Of a stretch of DNA of 64,000 nt, positions 24,676 to 33,581 are shown one piece after another. Source of the DNA: Paenibacillus sp. FSL H7-0331 (GTDB taxonomy: Bacteria > Bacillota > Bacilli > Paenibacillales > NBRC-103111); the NCBI RefSeq assembly GCF_001956045.1, contig NZ_MRTH01000016.1, positions 62,001-126,000 on the forward strand. The letters run 5' to 3'. How positions within the stretch are numbered: the first letter of the stretch is position 1; each line of letters opens with the position of its first letter. The notes under the pieces were generated by a model that saw nothing but the letters and a program-made list of their open reading frames with translations, made no database searches and was not told the DNA's origin. The position numbers and the translations under genes were made by a program.

Positions 24676-26421
24676 TTATTCCTCCCATTGGAACGGTAAT
24701 CGAATGAGCACCGTCATTCCTTTATGTGCATTTTTACGCAGGACGAGCCCGTATGGCTTTCCATACAAAAGCCGGATTCGCTGATGGACGTTGCGAAGCG
24801 CGTAACCGCTGCTCTTGTGCCCGAATTCCTGCTTGACGTGGGGATCTTCCCCGGCATAATCGATGCGGCGCAGCACCTGCTCCATCTCTGCTTCGTCCAT
24901 CCCCAAACCATCGTCCTCCACGGATACGATCAAATCGTCGTTTTCCGTTACTGCTCTGATCCTGATGGTCACTGGCTCGCTGCCCATGCCATGCTCAATG
25001 ACGTTTTCTACAAGTGGCTGCAGGATCAGCTTGAGCACAAGCACAATTTGCAGTGAAGGATCAATGAAAATTTCCGCACGCAAACGGTCACCGCTGCGCA
25101 GCTCCTGAATTTGCAAATAAGCTTCTACAAACCGAACCTCATCTCGCAAATATACAAAAGTCTGGCGTTTATCGACGGTATATCTCAGCAATTTACCCAG
25201 ATTGGTTACGACATCCGAGAGCGCCAGATGATGATGCTTGACTGCCATCATATTGATCGATTCTAAGGTGTTGTACAGAAAATGGGGATTCATCTGGCTC
25301 TGCAGCGCCGATATTTCCGCATCCCGTTCACGCAATTTGGTTTCATACACTGCACGCACGAGACGCTCAATTTCCCCCACCATCCGGTTAAACACTTCGG
25401 TCAATTGCCCAATCTCATCATGGGTGGACACGATGGCCCGTTCTTTGAAAAAACCTTTTTTGACCAGCTCCATCTTACTCTGCAAATGCCGGATAGGCTT
25501 GACCAACCGATCAGAGGAAAGGACGGCCAGCAGCAGAGCCGCCGCGAGCGATATCAGGGAGATCATCAAGGTGTAGCTCGTGATTTCCTTGGCTTCCTTT
25601 CGCAGCTCCGCCAGTGGAATCTGGCCCCATATTTGCAGCCCTGTATATTTGGAGCGGGTAGAAGCGCTTAACAATCCCGGATCGTTCAGATCAGGCTCCG
25701 ATGTCGAAGCTTGGGGATACAGGATCGTCCCTTTTTGATCATAAATGTACAGCTTGCTGTTATTGCCGAATTGAACCGAGGAAAAGATGTTTTCAAAGCC
25801 TTCCGTTTTGAGATCGACCTTGATATAGCCAATTTTGCTATGGGTATAGGGCTCACGAATCAGGCGTGACAAGGATACGACTGTTTTGGGCCCCGAGGTG
25901 TAATAGGAGACCGTATGCGGGGGATTAATCGTCAGTCCGCCGTCCTCCAGGATGTCGTCTGCCATCCAGTTATTCGTATCCTGCGACCAATAGTTCATGA
26001 CGCTCGTATCCGAATTGCTGAACAGGCTGCCGTCGTCGGTGAAGATGAGAATGCTTTCAATTTCGGACCGCTCAAAAGCCATTGAGGAGATAAACAAATT
26101 CATTTTAAATTGTTCCTCAGCAGTCAAATAGACCCCTTTCTGATAGGAGCTGCTGTGGTTTTTCAGAATGGCGAGGACGTTTGGATCGTACAGCGGAGAC
26201 AGGGTCAATCTATCGATCTCCTTCACATACCGGTCCAGATTAATCCGAATTTGATCGACGATCTGCAGTGTGTAATTTTTGGTGCTTTGCTCGACATTCG
26301 CCGCGTATTTTGTATACGTGAAAGCGCCGCTGATCATGAACGGTATCGTAATCAGAGCCATGAACAAGATCATAAATTTCGTGCGGAGCGAAAGAAATGT
26401 ACGGTTAAGATGTACGAGCAA
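24676..26421 (-). CDS. YesM-type sensor histidine kinase
   Basis: A 581-residue kinase. Helix 1 is at ~16-36 and helix 2 at ~285-305, enclosing an extracellular sensor domain. HAMP follows, then the His_kinase domain with the phosphorylated His in QSQMNPHFLYNTLESINMM, and a GHKL ATPase with LVENVIEHG and DDGLGMDE. It should sense an extracellular sugar signal and phosphorylate the response regulator encoded 1 nt downstream. Confidence 0.92.
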   Translation of the reverse strand: MLVHLNRTFLSLRTKFMILFMALITIPFMISGAFTYTKYAANVEQSTKNYTLQIVDQIRINLDRYVKEIDRLTLSPLYDPNVLAILKNHSSSYQKGVYLTAEEQFKMNLFISSMAFERSEIESILIFTDDGSLFSNSDTSVMNYWSQDTNNWMADDILEDGGLTINPPHTVSYYTSGPKTVVSLSRLIREPYTHSKIGYIKVDLKTEGFENIFSSVQFGNNSKLYIYDQKGTILYPQASTSEPDLNDPGLLSASTRSKYTGLQIWGQIPLAELRKEAKEITSYTLMISLISLAAALLLAVLSSDRLVKPIRHLQSKMELVKKGFFKERAIVSTHDEIGQLTEVFNRMVGEIERLVRAVYETKLRERDAEISALQSQMNPHFLYNTLESINMMAVKHHHLALSDVVTNLGKLLRYTVDKRQTFVYLRDEVRFVEAYLQIQELRSGDRLRAEIFIDPSLQIVLVLKLILQPLVENVIEHGMGSEPVTIRIRAVTENDDLIVSVEDDGLGMDEAEMEQVLRRIDYAGEDPHVKQEFGHKSSGYALRNVHQRIRLLYGKPYGLVLRKNAHKGMTVLIRLPFQWEE

Positions 26422-26602
26422 GATCGATCACGTCCCCTATTGGTTTCTTATTTGGAAGGCTGCAGGCATGGGACCCCGGTGTTTTGCTGCTATCGTATCA
26501 CATAAGTTATTTTTCCGTAATATGGTATGATGAATGAGGTGGATGAAACCGTTGGTTGGGTAAGGCCGCTTGTTACGAATCATTCCATGAGAGGTGACAG
26601 AA

Positions 26603-27067
26603 TTGAGTGTAAATCCGCTAATTCAAAAAATGCAATACAAAGACCAGGGGGAGGCCATTCTTGTTATGAATGCCCCTCAGGTGTATGAGGAAGTGATCAC
26701 ACATTTTAAAGGTGAGGTCGACCGGGAGGCTCTTCGCGATTCGTATCCGTTCGTACAGGTATTCGGAATCAGCAATGATACGCTTCAAACAGCCGCTCGA
26801 CTAGGAGTCGCGGTGCTGGGGGATGACGGCCTCCTATGGCTGTGTTATCCCAAAAAAACATCCAAAGCTTATAAAGGCTCGGACTGCAGCAGGGAGACTG
26901 TAGCTGTACTGCTCGCTGATGAGGGATTTGAGCCGGTACGTCAGATCGCGATTGATGAGGATTGGTCTGCACTGCGCTTTCGGCATGTGGATCGAATTAA
27001 GAATATGGTTAGAGCGTCTGCTGTAACCGATAAGGGCAAGCAGCGCACCCAAGATAGCCATACATAG
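26603..27067 (+). CDS. Small conserved protein, DUF3052-like
   Basis: A 154-residue soluble protein. GEAILVMNAPQVYEEV, LWLCYPKKTSKAYKGSD and DEDWSALRFRHVDRI match my memory of small proteins grouped as DUF3052-like, function unknown. The start could be GTG 26594, but AGAGGTG at 26592-26598 favours TTG 26603. It is followed after 21 nt by a beta-hydroxyacid dehydrogenase gene, so the two may be co-transcribed. Confidence 0.7.
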   Translation: MSVNPLIQKMQYKDQGEAILVMNAPQVYEEVITHFKGEVDREALRDSYPFVQVFGISNDTLQTAARLGVAVLGDDGLLWLCYPKKTSKAYKGSDCSRETVAVLLADEGFEPVRQIAIDEDWSALRFRHVDRIKNMVRASAVTDKGKQRTQDSHT

Positions 27068-27088
27068 AACATACCAAGCTGGAGGGTG

Positions 27089-27988
27089 ATGAAACTGCAA
27101 CGGATTAGCTTTATTGGGATGGGGGTCATGGGCTCCCGAATGGCGGCACGACTGATTAAAGCCGGATATGAGGTCACTGTGTATAACCGTTCGGCGGATA
27201 AGGTAGAGCCGCTGGTACAGCTGGGGGCGAGCCGTGCGGCGACAATTGGGGAAGCTGTAGAGCTAGCAGACGTGATATGTACCTGTCTATCGATGCCGCA
27301 GGATGTTCAGGCATTGTATATGGATGAGCAGGGTATCTTTAAACAAGCGAAGTCAGGTGCCATCTGTATGGATTTTACAACCGTCGGTCGCGAGCTGAGT
27401 GTGCAGTTAGGTGTGGAGGCGGCATCCTATAAGCTGGTTTACTTGGACACACCTGTGAGCGGCGGCCCGGAAGGTGCAGAGCGAGGTACCTTGACGATCA
27501 TGGTGGGTGGACAAGCGGATGCCTATGAGCAATGTTTGCCTGTGCTCCAACAATTAGGCTCCAATGTGCAGTATTTGGGCAGCTCGGGCTTGGGCAGCGT
27601 AGCCAAGCTGATGAATCAATATTTGGTTGCCACACATACTTTAGCAGCTGCAGAAGCTATGGCAGCAGGCAGTGCCTATGGAATCAACCCCGAGCAGCTG
27701 TATCAAATTCTCTCCACAAGCTACGGGGATAGCCGAATGCTGCGACGCCATGTTGAGCAGCATATTCTGGATCGCAGCTTTCAACCCGGGGGCGCTCTGA
27801 AGTACCTGCTTAAGGATGTCGGATTGGCTAACCGACTCGTAGCCGAAGCTGGGATAGAAATATCAACCGGAAATCATGTGGAAGCCGTACTGCAAAAGGC
27901 TGTGGAGCAGCAGCTGGGGGAGCTGGACATGTCTGCTGTGATCTTGTCTCTGGAGCTGCTAACGGGGACCAAGGTGGAAAGAAAGTAG
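27089..27988 (+). CDS. NAD(P)-dependent beta-hydroxyacid dehydrogenase (3-hydroxyisobutyrate dehydrogenase family)
   Basis: A 299-residue enzyme. The N-terminal Rossmann motif is FIGMGVMGSRMA, followed by VYNRSADK, whose Arg favours NADPH. The substrate-binding motif is DTPVSGGPEGAERGTLTIMVGG in part, and the catalytic Lys is in SVAKLMNQYL. The family oxidises 3-hydroxyisobutyrate, tartronate semialdehyde, or reduces succinic semialdehyde/glyoxylate; the exact substrate is not predictable. Confidence 0.9.
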   Translation: MKLQRISFIGMGVMGSRMAARLIKAGYEVTVYNRSADKVEPLVQLGASRAATIGEAVELADVICTCLSMPQDVQALYMDEQGIFKQAKSGAICMDFTTVGRELSVQLGVEAASYKLVYLDTPVSGGPEGAERGTLTIMVGGQADAYEQCLPVLQQLGSNVQYLGSSGLGSVAKLMNQYLVATHTLAAAEAMAAGSAYGINPEQLYQILSTSYGDSRMLRRHVEQHILDRSFQPGGALKYLLKDVGLANRLVAEAGIEISTGNHVEAVLQKAVEQQLGELDMSAVILSLELLTGTKVERK

Positions 27989-28025
27989 AGGCACTTTTTT
28001 AAATAATCTGTATATATCTGTATAA

Positions 28026-28066
28026 CAAAAAGCCCCTTCACAACAATATGCTGTGGAGAGGCTTGA
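28026..28066 (-). terminator. Terminator of the yjlC-ndh operon
   Basis: AAGCCTCTCCACA pairs with TGTGAAGGGGCTT on the minus strand (two mismatches) and is followed by TTTTGTT. It can also slow transcription from the opposite gene. Confidence 0.8.
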
Positions 28067-28082
28067 TTGCATAACCAGCTTA

Positions 28083-29261
28083 TTAATAAGCAAGGGCAAA
28101 CAATCCGTTAATGTGGGACAAGTAACGGGCGTTGCTCGCTTTTTTCATCAAGGAGGCCGGAGTACCTTTTAATTCAATACCGCTTCCACCTACGGAGCCG
28201 ATACCATCTTTACGGCCAAGGCTTGCCAATGTTCCCGAGAATACAGGGTTGAAGCTATCCATGGTTGTGCCTTTGAAATGAGCTGCGATATTAGCGCCTG
28301 CCAGCTCACCCATTTGCCAAGCCAATTGTGCAGTTGGCGGGAAGGGACGACCTTCCGGTCCGAATACGACTGCGCAGTCGCCTGCCAGGAATACATCAGG
28401 ATGGGAAACGGATTGCAGCGATTCGTTAACCGTTGCACGACCACGATTCACTTCAACTCCACAATTCGCTACCAGCGAGCTGCCTTGTACGCCGCCAGTC
28501 CAAACCAATGTATGGGTATCGATGGTTCTTCCGTCTTTGAGGCTTACGGTTGGTCCGTTCACTTCGGTAATCGCAAGGCCCGTCAAGAACTCAACACCGC
28601 GATTTTGAAGGCTGATCGTTGCACGCTCAATAAGCTCAGCAGAGAATATTGGCAGAATGCTTGGCATAGCCTCAACCAGATACAGTGAAACGTCTGCGAA
28701 ATCGACGCCATATTTACGGCAAATGGCCGGCAGCTCATCAGCAAGCTCACCCACCAGTTCAACGCCTGTCAGGCCTCCGCCACCGATAACGAAAGTAGCG
28801 TCTGCTTTGTTGTTGGTGCTGCTGTAATTGCGAATGCTTTGCTCCACATGTGCAAATAGACGGTTGGCATCGGCTACGGATTTCAGCGTGAAGCTGTTTT
28901 CCTGCAGACCTGGAATACCAAAATAGTTGGTTTCACTGCCCAGTGCGAGCACCAAAGCGTCATAGCTGAACGTTTTGCCACCTAAAAGAAGCACTCTGCG
29001 TTCTTCCACATTAATTTCATCAACCGTACCAACCACCACATTGATCTGTTTACCTTTAAGCAGCTTTTCCAATGGCAAAGCTACTGCCTTCTCGGCAACA
29101 TTGCCTGCAGCAAGACGGTGCAGCTCAGTAATAATTTGGTGCGAGCCCACGCGGTTAATAACGGTAATTTCTGCTTCTTCATGCGTTAGATGGGCACGAG
29201 CGGAAAGAGCGCTCAACAAGCCGCCGTAGCCGCCACCCAAGATCAAAATTTGTTTACTCAC
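28083..29261 (-). CDS. ndh: Type II NADH dehydrogenase (YjlD-like)
   Basis: A 392-residue flavoprotein. The FAD dinucleotide fold is ILILGGGYGGLLSALSA at the N-terminus, the NADH fold is TFVIGGGGLTGVELVGELAD, and the late FAD motif is VFLAGDCAVVFG. It passes electrons from NADH to menaquinone without pumping protons. Start GTG 29261 is favoured over TTG 29282 because GGAGG lies 6 nt before it. It is co-encoded with a DUF1641 gene, as in B. subtilis yjlC-ndh. Confidence 0.92.
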   Translation of the reverse strand: MSKQILILGGGYGGLLSALSARAHLTHEEAEITVINRVGSHQIITELHRLAAGNVAEKAVALPLEKLLKGKQINVVVGTVDEINVEERRVLLLGGKTFSYDALVLALGSETNYFGIPGLQENSFTLKSVADANRLFAHVEQSIRNYSSTNNKADATFVIGGGGLTGVELVGELADELPAICRKYGVDFADVSLYLVEAMPSILPIFSAELIERATISLQNRGVEFLTGLAITEVNGPTVSLKDGRTIDTHTLVWTGGVQGSSLVANCGVEVNRGRATVNESLQSVSHPDVFLAGDCAVVFGPEGRPFPPTAQLAWQMGELAGANIAAHFKGTTMDSFNPVFSGTLASLGRKDGIGSVGGSGIELKGTPASLMKKASNARYLSHINGLFALAY

Positions 29262-29291
29262 GTTTATCCTCCATTCTGGCAATAGGTTGTT

Positions 29292-29735
29292 TTATAGGTG
29301 ATCTTGCTTTTTTCTTTCGCTTAAAATGTCAAGGTATGCCTGGCTAAAACGAAGCATTTTTTGCAGTTCCGGATCTTTAAGCAGCTTTAGCATGCCAAAT
29401 AGGCCAATCGTGGCTTCGCTTTGATCAGCGCGATCGTTGGCTTCAATAGCAGCCGATGCGTAACCTTTTACTTTTTCCTCAATTGGTTTGACAACTTCCT
29501 GAATGCCGCCTACCATGTCTTGAATCAACACACGGTCGTTGGCTACTTTATTAGCCAAATCATACGTTTTGGTAAGCAGAGTCATCATTTCCGTAAGTCG
29601 TGGCAGTTGATCTACCAATACGGTCAATGCCTCTTGTACCTCAGGTTTTAACAATTGATCCAATACATCTGCTTTAACGGTTGCCGGAGCTACTGAAACT
29701 TCTTGTTCTGATACTTGAGCAGTGGTTTGTGCCAT
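29292..29735 (-). CDS. yjlC: DUF1641 protein (YjlC-like)
   Basis: A 147-residue, mostly helical protein with the DUF1641 pattern: VLDQLLKPEVQEALTVLVDQL, LPRLTEMMTLLTKTYDLANKV, and TIGLFGMLKLLKDPELQK. The biochemical role is unknown. In B. subtilis the homologue is the first gene of the Rex-regulated yjlC-ndh operon. The same order occurs here with a 30-nt gap, and a Rex-like operator lies upstream. Confidence 0.88.
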   Translation of the reverse strand: MAQTTAQVSEQEVSVAPATVKADVLDQLLKPEVQEALTVLVDQLPRLTEMMTLLTKTYDLANKVANDRVLIQDMVGGIQEVVKPIEEKVKGYASAAIEANDRADQSEATIGLFGMLKLLKDPELQKMLRFSQAYLDILSERKKQDHL

Positions 29736-29841
29736 TCTTTGTTCCTCCTTTATTCATCTGAATTGTTCGCAAGTAGCAATAAACGATATTCCGCGATCTA
29801 TATGAAATATAATATAGGTTATTATTATATTATCCATTCAC

Positions 29842-29859
29842 TTGTGAAAAAAATCACAT
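29842..29859. promoter_or_regulatory. Rex-like operator upstream of yjlC-ndh
   Basis: TTGTGAAAAAAATCACAT closely matches the Rex consensus TTGTGAAATATTTCACAA. It lies beside the A+T-rich -10 region of the yjlC promoter (29809-29835). Rex is released when NADH/NAD+ rises, so NADH would induce the dehydrogenase. Confidence 0.75.
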
Positions 29860-30079
29860 AGAAGTTAGAAAGTTTCCGTGTCTAAGCTGCTGCGAACCAA
29901 GTAATTGCTAAGCTATATTGTATACCTTATAACGCTGCGAGACAATAGTTTTTTCATCATTTAGTTACAAATTATTCGGTGTTCCTGAAGTTATTGCTGT
30001 AAAGGAAATTATGATGCGATTTCTGGTCCATTCTGATGATAAAACCGCCCCTTACGATTGCCACCTATAAGTAAGATGG

Positions 30080-30091
30080 GAACAAATGTTC
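30080..30091. promoter_or_regulatory. LexA/DinR box preceding the phage-tail operon
   Basis: GAACAAATGTTC fits the Bacillus LexA (DinR) consensus GAAC-N4-GTTC with both half-sites perfect. It lies ~220 bp before the first tail gene, which has no other obvious regulator. No -35/-10 pair could be assigned with confidence. From 29860 to 30300 no gene is convincing; a short open frame (GTG 30134 to TAA/TGA 30304) is noted but not called. Confidence 0.75.
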
Positions 30092-30300
30092 TTATTTTTC
30101 GTCATTCGTTCAACAGGATGGGGTGAGGGTATTGTGGAGGATGCAGACGTTTGGGTACTGTCGTCGTTAAAGAACAGGACATCACTTCCTACAGTCTTCA
30201 GGTTATCTATGGGGCTTGAAGGAGAGATGATCGATGAAAGGTGTGTTATCAACATCACAGAGGCCGGATCGGCGAATACGAAGCTGAAGGTGGACAATCT

Positions 30301-30702
30301 ATGAGCCGCCTTGGTGATTTTGATTTCAGGAAATGGAAGAAGCAGCAGCAGGAGTTACAGAAGCTGAAGCAGTCCTTTTCAGGCTTTGAGGAAAAGTGTA
30401 TGAAAGAACTGGCTGCAGAGCTACGGGCCAAAGCGGTAGCCCTGACACCGGCGGATGTGGGAAATCTTCGAAAGAGCTGGACTGTTGGACCCGTGCGGAG
30501 AACAGGGTCAGACGTTCGAATCGAGGTCAGCAACACGGATCCCAACGCTTCAAATGTCGAATATGGATATCATACGACAAATCTTCATGAGTGGGTTCCA
30601 GGCAAGCACATGCTGGCTGTATCCGTGGAACAATTGGAACGCGAGCTGCCGAATATGCTGGAGCAAAAGCTGCAGAAGTTCATAGATCGGTATTGGAGGT
30701 GA
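30301..30702 (+). CDS. xkdI: HK97 gp10-like tail-completion protein (XkdI-like)
   Basis: A 133-residue protein. The N-terminus is a Lys/Gln-rich helix; LTPADVGNLRKSWTVGPVRR and VEYGYHTTNLHEWVPGKHML are hallmarks of HK97 gp10/XkdI-type neck or tail-completion proteins. In phages it joins tail to head; retained here without a head, it may cap the tail end. AAGGTG precedes ATG 30301, making a longer upstream extension unlikely. First gene of the tail operon. Confidence 0.85.
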   Translation: MSRLGDFDFRKWKKQQQELQKLKQSFSGFEEKCMKELAAELRAKAVALTPADVGNLRKSWTVGPVRRTGSDVRIEVSNTDPNASNVEYGYHTTNLHEWVPGKHMLAVSVEQLERELPNMLEQKLQKFIDRYWR

Positions 30703-30707
30703 AGCTT

Positions 30708-31139
30708 GTGATCAGTGAGGATATCAAAAGCGGCATGCTTGCAAGGCTGGAGGAACTTGAGCCCGGCTATGGAAGGTACAATGAGCAAATGCCTGGAGAC
30801 GCACAGAAGCCAGCTTTTTTGGTTAGTCTTGTGGATAGTACGCAGCAAAAGGAAATCAACCGGAGATATCGGCGTAGTATGACATTCGCGATCCAATTTT
30901 TCCCGGACCCAGGCAGTTTGACGCAGAGAGCGGATTGCCTAAGGATGGGGGAACGATTGTATAGCCAGCTGGAATGCGTCGTATCGGATAACATCCTGTA
31001 TCGGGGAAGCGGCATGAAGTATGAGGTCGTTGACGAGGAGCTTCAGTTTAATATCAGCTTCAGCATTCGCCTGATCCACGAGCAGGAAACCGTTCCATCT
31101 TTGATGGAAACCATTGAGCAGGAGGGACACATACGATGA
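30708..31139 (+). CDS. xkdJ: Tail terminator-like protein (XkdJ-like)
   Basis: A 143-residue protein, in position and sequence like PBSX XkdJ: AFLVSLVDSTQQKEINRRY, YRRSMTFAIQFFPDP and VVDEELQFNISFSIRL. These proteins fit the tail-terminator fold that ends sheath and tube polymerisation. GTG 30708 is chosen because GGAGGTG lies just before it and directly after the preceding stop. The last codons overlap the next ATG. Confidence 0.8.
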   Translation: MISEDIKSGMLARLEELEPGYGRYNEQMPGDAQKPAFLVSLVDSTQQKEINRRYRRSMTFAIQFFPDPGSLTQRADCLRMGERLYSQLECVVSDNILYRGSGMKYEVVDEELQFNISFSIRLIHEQETVPSLMETIEQEGHIR

Positions 31140-31345
31140 ATACAGAACCAGCTTACGAGGAAGTAAAAGAACCGGGAAGCACAGCAGCGTCGCCTACGTT
31201 TACCAAACAGCAGCTCCATGCGGCCAGAAAATATACCGCACAACAAAAGGATATGCTGAGTGCGCTGCTGGAAGAGGATCAGTTGTATACCGAGGCTGAG
31301 GTAGATCATATTGTAAATATATTCTTATTGAGGGTGGTGGAGTAA
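31136..31345 (+). CDS. Small tail-operon protein (YkzL-position)
   Basis: A 69-residue protein with SPTFTKQQLHAARKYTAQQK and a C-terminal helical segment (DMLSALLEEDQLYTEAEVDHI). It occupies the slot of the small PBSX gene between xkdJ and xkdK. The ATG overlaps the preceding stop (ATGA) and the stop abuts the sheath ATG. The function is unknown; translational coupling suggests a role in tail assembly. Confidence 0.75.
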   Translation: MNTEPAYEEVKEPGSTAASPTFTKQQLHAARKYTAQQKDMLSALLEEDQLYTEAEVDHIVNIFLLRVVE

Positions 31346-32662
31346 ATGGCTGGAGGCACATGGGTTACACAAAATAAAGTAAGACCAGGCACATATATCA
31401 ATTTCGTCGGTCAAGGTACGCCAGTAGGAGCAGTGGGGGAGCGCGGTATTATGACGATGGCGCTATCGCTCGACTGGGGACCTTCCAAGCAAATCTTGAG
31501 TATTACCAATGGTGAGGATGTATCCGCCCTGCTGGGCTATGATATCACTTCATCGCAAATGCTGCTGCTTCGCGAAGCATTCAAGAGAGCGAGAACCGTG
31601 CTGCTGTATCGGTTGAACAATGGTACCAAAGCTGCTGTCACATCAGGGAACCTGACGGCGACGGCGAAGCACGGAGGACTGCGTGGTAATGACTTGACGG
31701 TGGTTATCCAGACTAATGTCGATGACAATGACAAGTTCGATGTGAAAACATTGCTTGCAGGTGTGGAGAAAAACATCCAGACCGTGTCCAGCATCGCAGG
31801 GCTCGTCAGCAATGATTGGATCGTATTTAGCGGAACAGGTACGTTGGCTGCTACTGCAGGTGCTCCGTTGGTCGGTGGCGCAGATGGAACAATAACCAAT
31901 GCTGATCACATCGACTATATGGCTGCGGTTGAACTGCAGGATTTTAATACAGTGGCTTACCCGGGAACGGCGAATGACCTGAAAGCTCTATATGCGGCAT
32001 TCATCAAACGTCTGCGTGATGTTGAAGGTAAAAAAGTTCAATTCGTTACGGAAAATTACGCGTCTGCTAACCATGAAGGCGTAATTAGCGTCAAAAATGG
32101 GGTCAAGCTTTCCGATGGTACAAGCCTTACGGCAGCCCAGGCTTCCGTGTGGGTAGCGGCGGCAACTGCAGCGGCACAGATGAGCCAATCACTTACCTAC
32201 GATGCTTACGATGATGCGGTGGATGTCGGCACTCGATATACGAACGCACAGATTGAAGCGGCGATTATTGCGGGCGAATTCCTGTTCACACCGAATCAGG
32301 GCAAAACCAAGGTTGAGGTCGATCTGAATACGTTCACAGGCTATACACCTGACAAAGGTAAACCGTTCTCCAAGAATCGAGTGATTCGTGTACTGGACGG
32401 TATCGCGAACGATTTCAAAAAAATATTTGATCTATATTACGGTGGTAAGATTGATAATAACGCGGACGGACGGGATCTGCTGTGGAATGAGTACATTACT
32501 TATCTCAAAACTTTGGAAGGCCTTAATGCTCTGCAAAACGTCAATTCGGCAACGGATGTAAAAATTATTCAAGGTACGGATGCTGATAGTGTATATGTGG
32601 AAGTAGCCGTTCAACCTGTGGACAGCATTGAAAAAGTATATATGAAAGTGAGCGTGAGCTAA
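31346..32662 (+). CDS. xkdK: Contractile tail sheath protein (XkdK-like)
   Basis: A 438-residue protein with the sheath opening MAGGTWVTQNKVRPGTYINF and VGERGIMTMALSLDWGPSKQ. A middle domain (~90-190, NDLTVVIQTNVDD...) and a conserved C-terminal part (NRVIRVLDGIANDFKKIFD) follow. Sheath subunits form the contractile outer tube that drives the inner tube through a target envelope. The length fits PBSX-like and R-type particles. Confidence 0.95.
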   Translation: MAGGTWVTQNKVRPGTYINFVGQGTPVGAVGERGIMTMALSLDWGPSKQILSITNGEDVSALLGYDITSSQMLLLREAFKRARTVLLYRLNNGTKAAVTSGNLTATAKHGGLRGNDLTVVIQTNVDDNDKFDVKTLLAGVEKNIQTVSSIAGLVSNDWIVFSGTGTLAATAGAPLVGGADGTITNADHIDYMAAVELQDFNTVAYPGTANDLKALYAAFIKRLRDVEGKKVQFVTENYASANHEGVISVKNGVKLSDGTSLTAAQASVWVAAATAAAQMSQSLTYDAYDDAVDVGTRYTNAQIEAAIIAGEFLFTPNQGKTKVEVDLNTFTGYTPDKGKPFSKNRVIRVLDGIANDFKKIFDLYYGGKIDNNADGRDLLWNEYITYLKTLEGLNALQNVNSATDVKIIQGTDADSVYVEVAVQPVDSIEKVYMKVSVS

Positions 32663-32663
32663 T

Positions 32664-33140
32664 ATGGCATTTTTAAATGCGCGCGATACGATTTCAGGTC
32701 AAGAAGGAACAGCGTATGCAATGATTCCGAACGCGTCCGGCAAAATGGATTCCGAAGAAATGTTCTACGTGAAAAAGCTTGAAGCAAAGGTTGAGAAGGA
32801 AAAAACCGATATCAAGACACTTGGCCGTCGTGGAACCCAGCATAAGGCCAATGGTTGGAAGGGTACCGGATCGATGACGATTTATTATGTGACATCGGTA
32901 TTTCGCCAGATGATGTACGAGTATATCGATTCAGGTAAAGACATCTATTTTGACATTAAGGTGACCAATGATGATCCGGCATCAACTGCTGGCAAACAAA
33001 CAGTCGTGCTCAAGAACGTTAATCTGGACAGTGTGATTATGGCATCCCTGGATACGGATTCTACGGCTTTGGAGGAAGAGGTTTCCTTTACCTTTGATGG
33101 TGTGGAAATTAAAGATCCATTTACTGTTTTGAAAAAATAA
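32664..33140 (+). CDS. xkdM: Tail tube protein (XkdM-like)
   Basis: A 158-residue protein with the XkdM pattern: MAFLNARDTISGQEGTAYAM, KTLGRRGTQHKANGWKGTGS and YYVTSVFRQMMYEYIDSGK. It forms the rigid inner tube of the contractile tail. It begins 1 nt after the sheath stop, and production of both in large amount is expected. Confidence 0.93.
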   Translation: MAFLNARDTISGQEGTAYAMIPNASGKMDSEEMFYVKKLEAKVEKEKTDIKTLGRRGTQHKANGWKGTGSMTIYYVTSVFRQMMYEYIDSGKDIYFDIKVTNDDPASTAGKQTVVLKNVNLDSVIMASLDTDSTALEEEVSFTFDGVEIKDPFTVLKK

Positions 33141-33158
33141 CATCAACGGAGGTTAACC

Positions 33159-33581
33159 ATGAGTGATTTAAGCGCATTTTACGCACAAAATGCCGGAACC
33201 GTGACAATAGAGGACTTTGTGGTTTCGACTCGATTTAAGGATAAGGACGGAAGTCCTCTAGCCTGGCAGCTTTGCGGCATGACGGAAGCGCAGAACGAAG
33301 AGATTCGGGCAGCAGCAACCAAGCGTGTTCAGGTTAAAAAGGGAGTAACGGTTCCGGAAACCAATCCGAATGAATACATGGCCAAGCTTGTTGTTGCAAG
33401 TGTGGCATTCCCTAACCTGAAGGATGCCAGCTTGCAGGAGTCGTATGGCGTTCGCGGAGCGGAGGATCTGCTGCGGAAGATGCTCTTGCCTGGTGAATAC
33501 AGCTCGCTAGCCGAGAAGGTGCAGCAAATCAACGGCTTTGACAAGGATATGAATGAGCTGGTTGACGAAGTAAAAAACTAA
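33159..33581 (+). CDS. xkdN: Tail assembly chaperone, short product (XkdN-like, gpG role)
   Basis: A 140-residue protein (MSDLSAFYAQNAGTVTIEDF, TRFKDKDGSPLAWQLCGMTE) of the XkdN family. It chaperones the tape measure protein during tail assembly. The final codons before its TAA are GTA AAA AAC, i.e. a canonical A AAA AAC slippery site. A -1 shift there fuses it to a conserved 54-residue extension, as with gpG/gpGT of lambda and many tailed phages. Confidence 0.92.
   Translation: MSDLSAFYAQNAGTVTIEDFVVSTRFKDKDGSPLAWQLCGMTEAQNEEIRAAATKRVQVKKGVTVPETNPNEYMAKLVVASVAFPNLKDASLQESYGVRGAEDLLRKMLLPGEYSSLAEKVQQINGFDKDMNELVDEVKN

Noticed and set aside
30086..30304. Open frame between the LexA box and the first tail gene (VEDADVWVLSS...TKLKVDNL)
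   Set aside because: No convincing ribosome site and overlaps the regulatory region; a small gene from GTG 30134 cannot be ruled out but no family was recognised.
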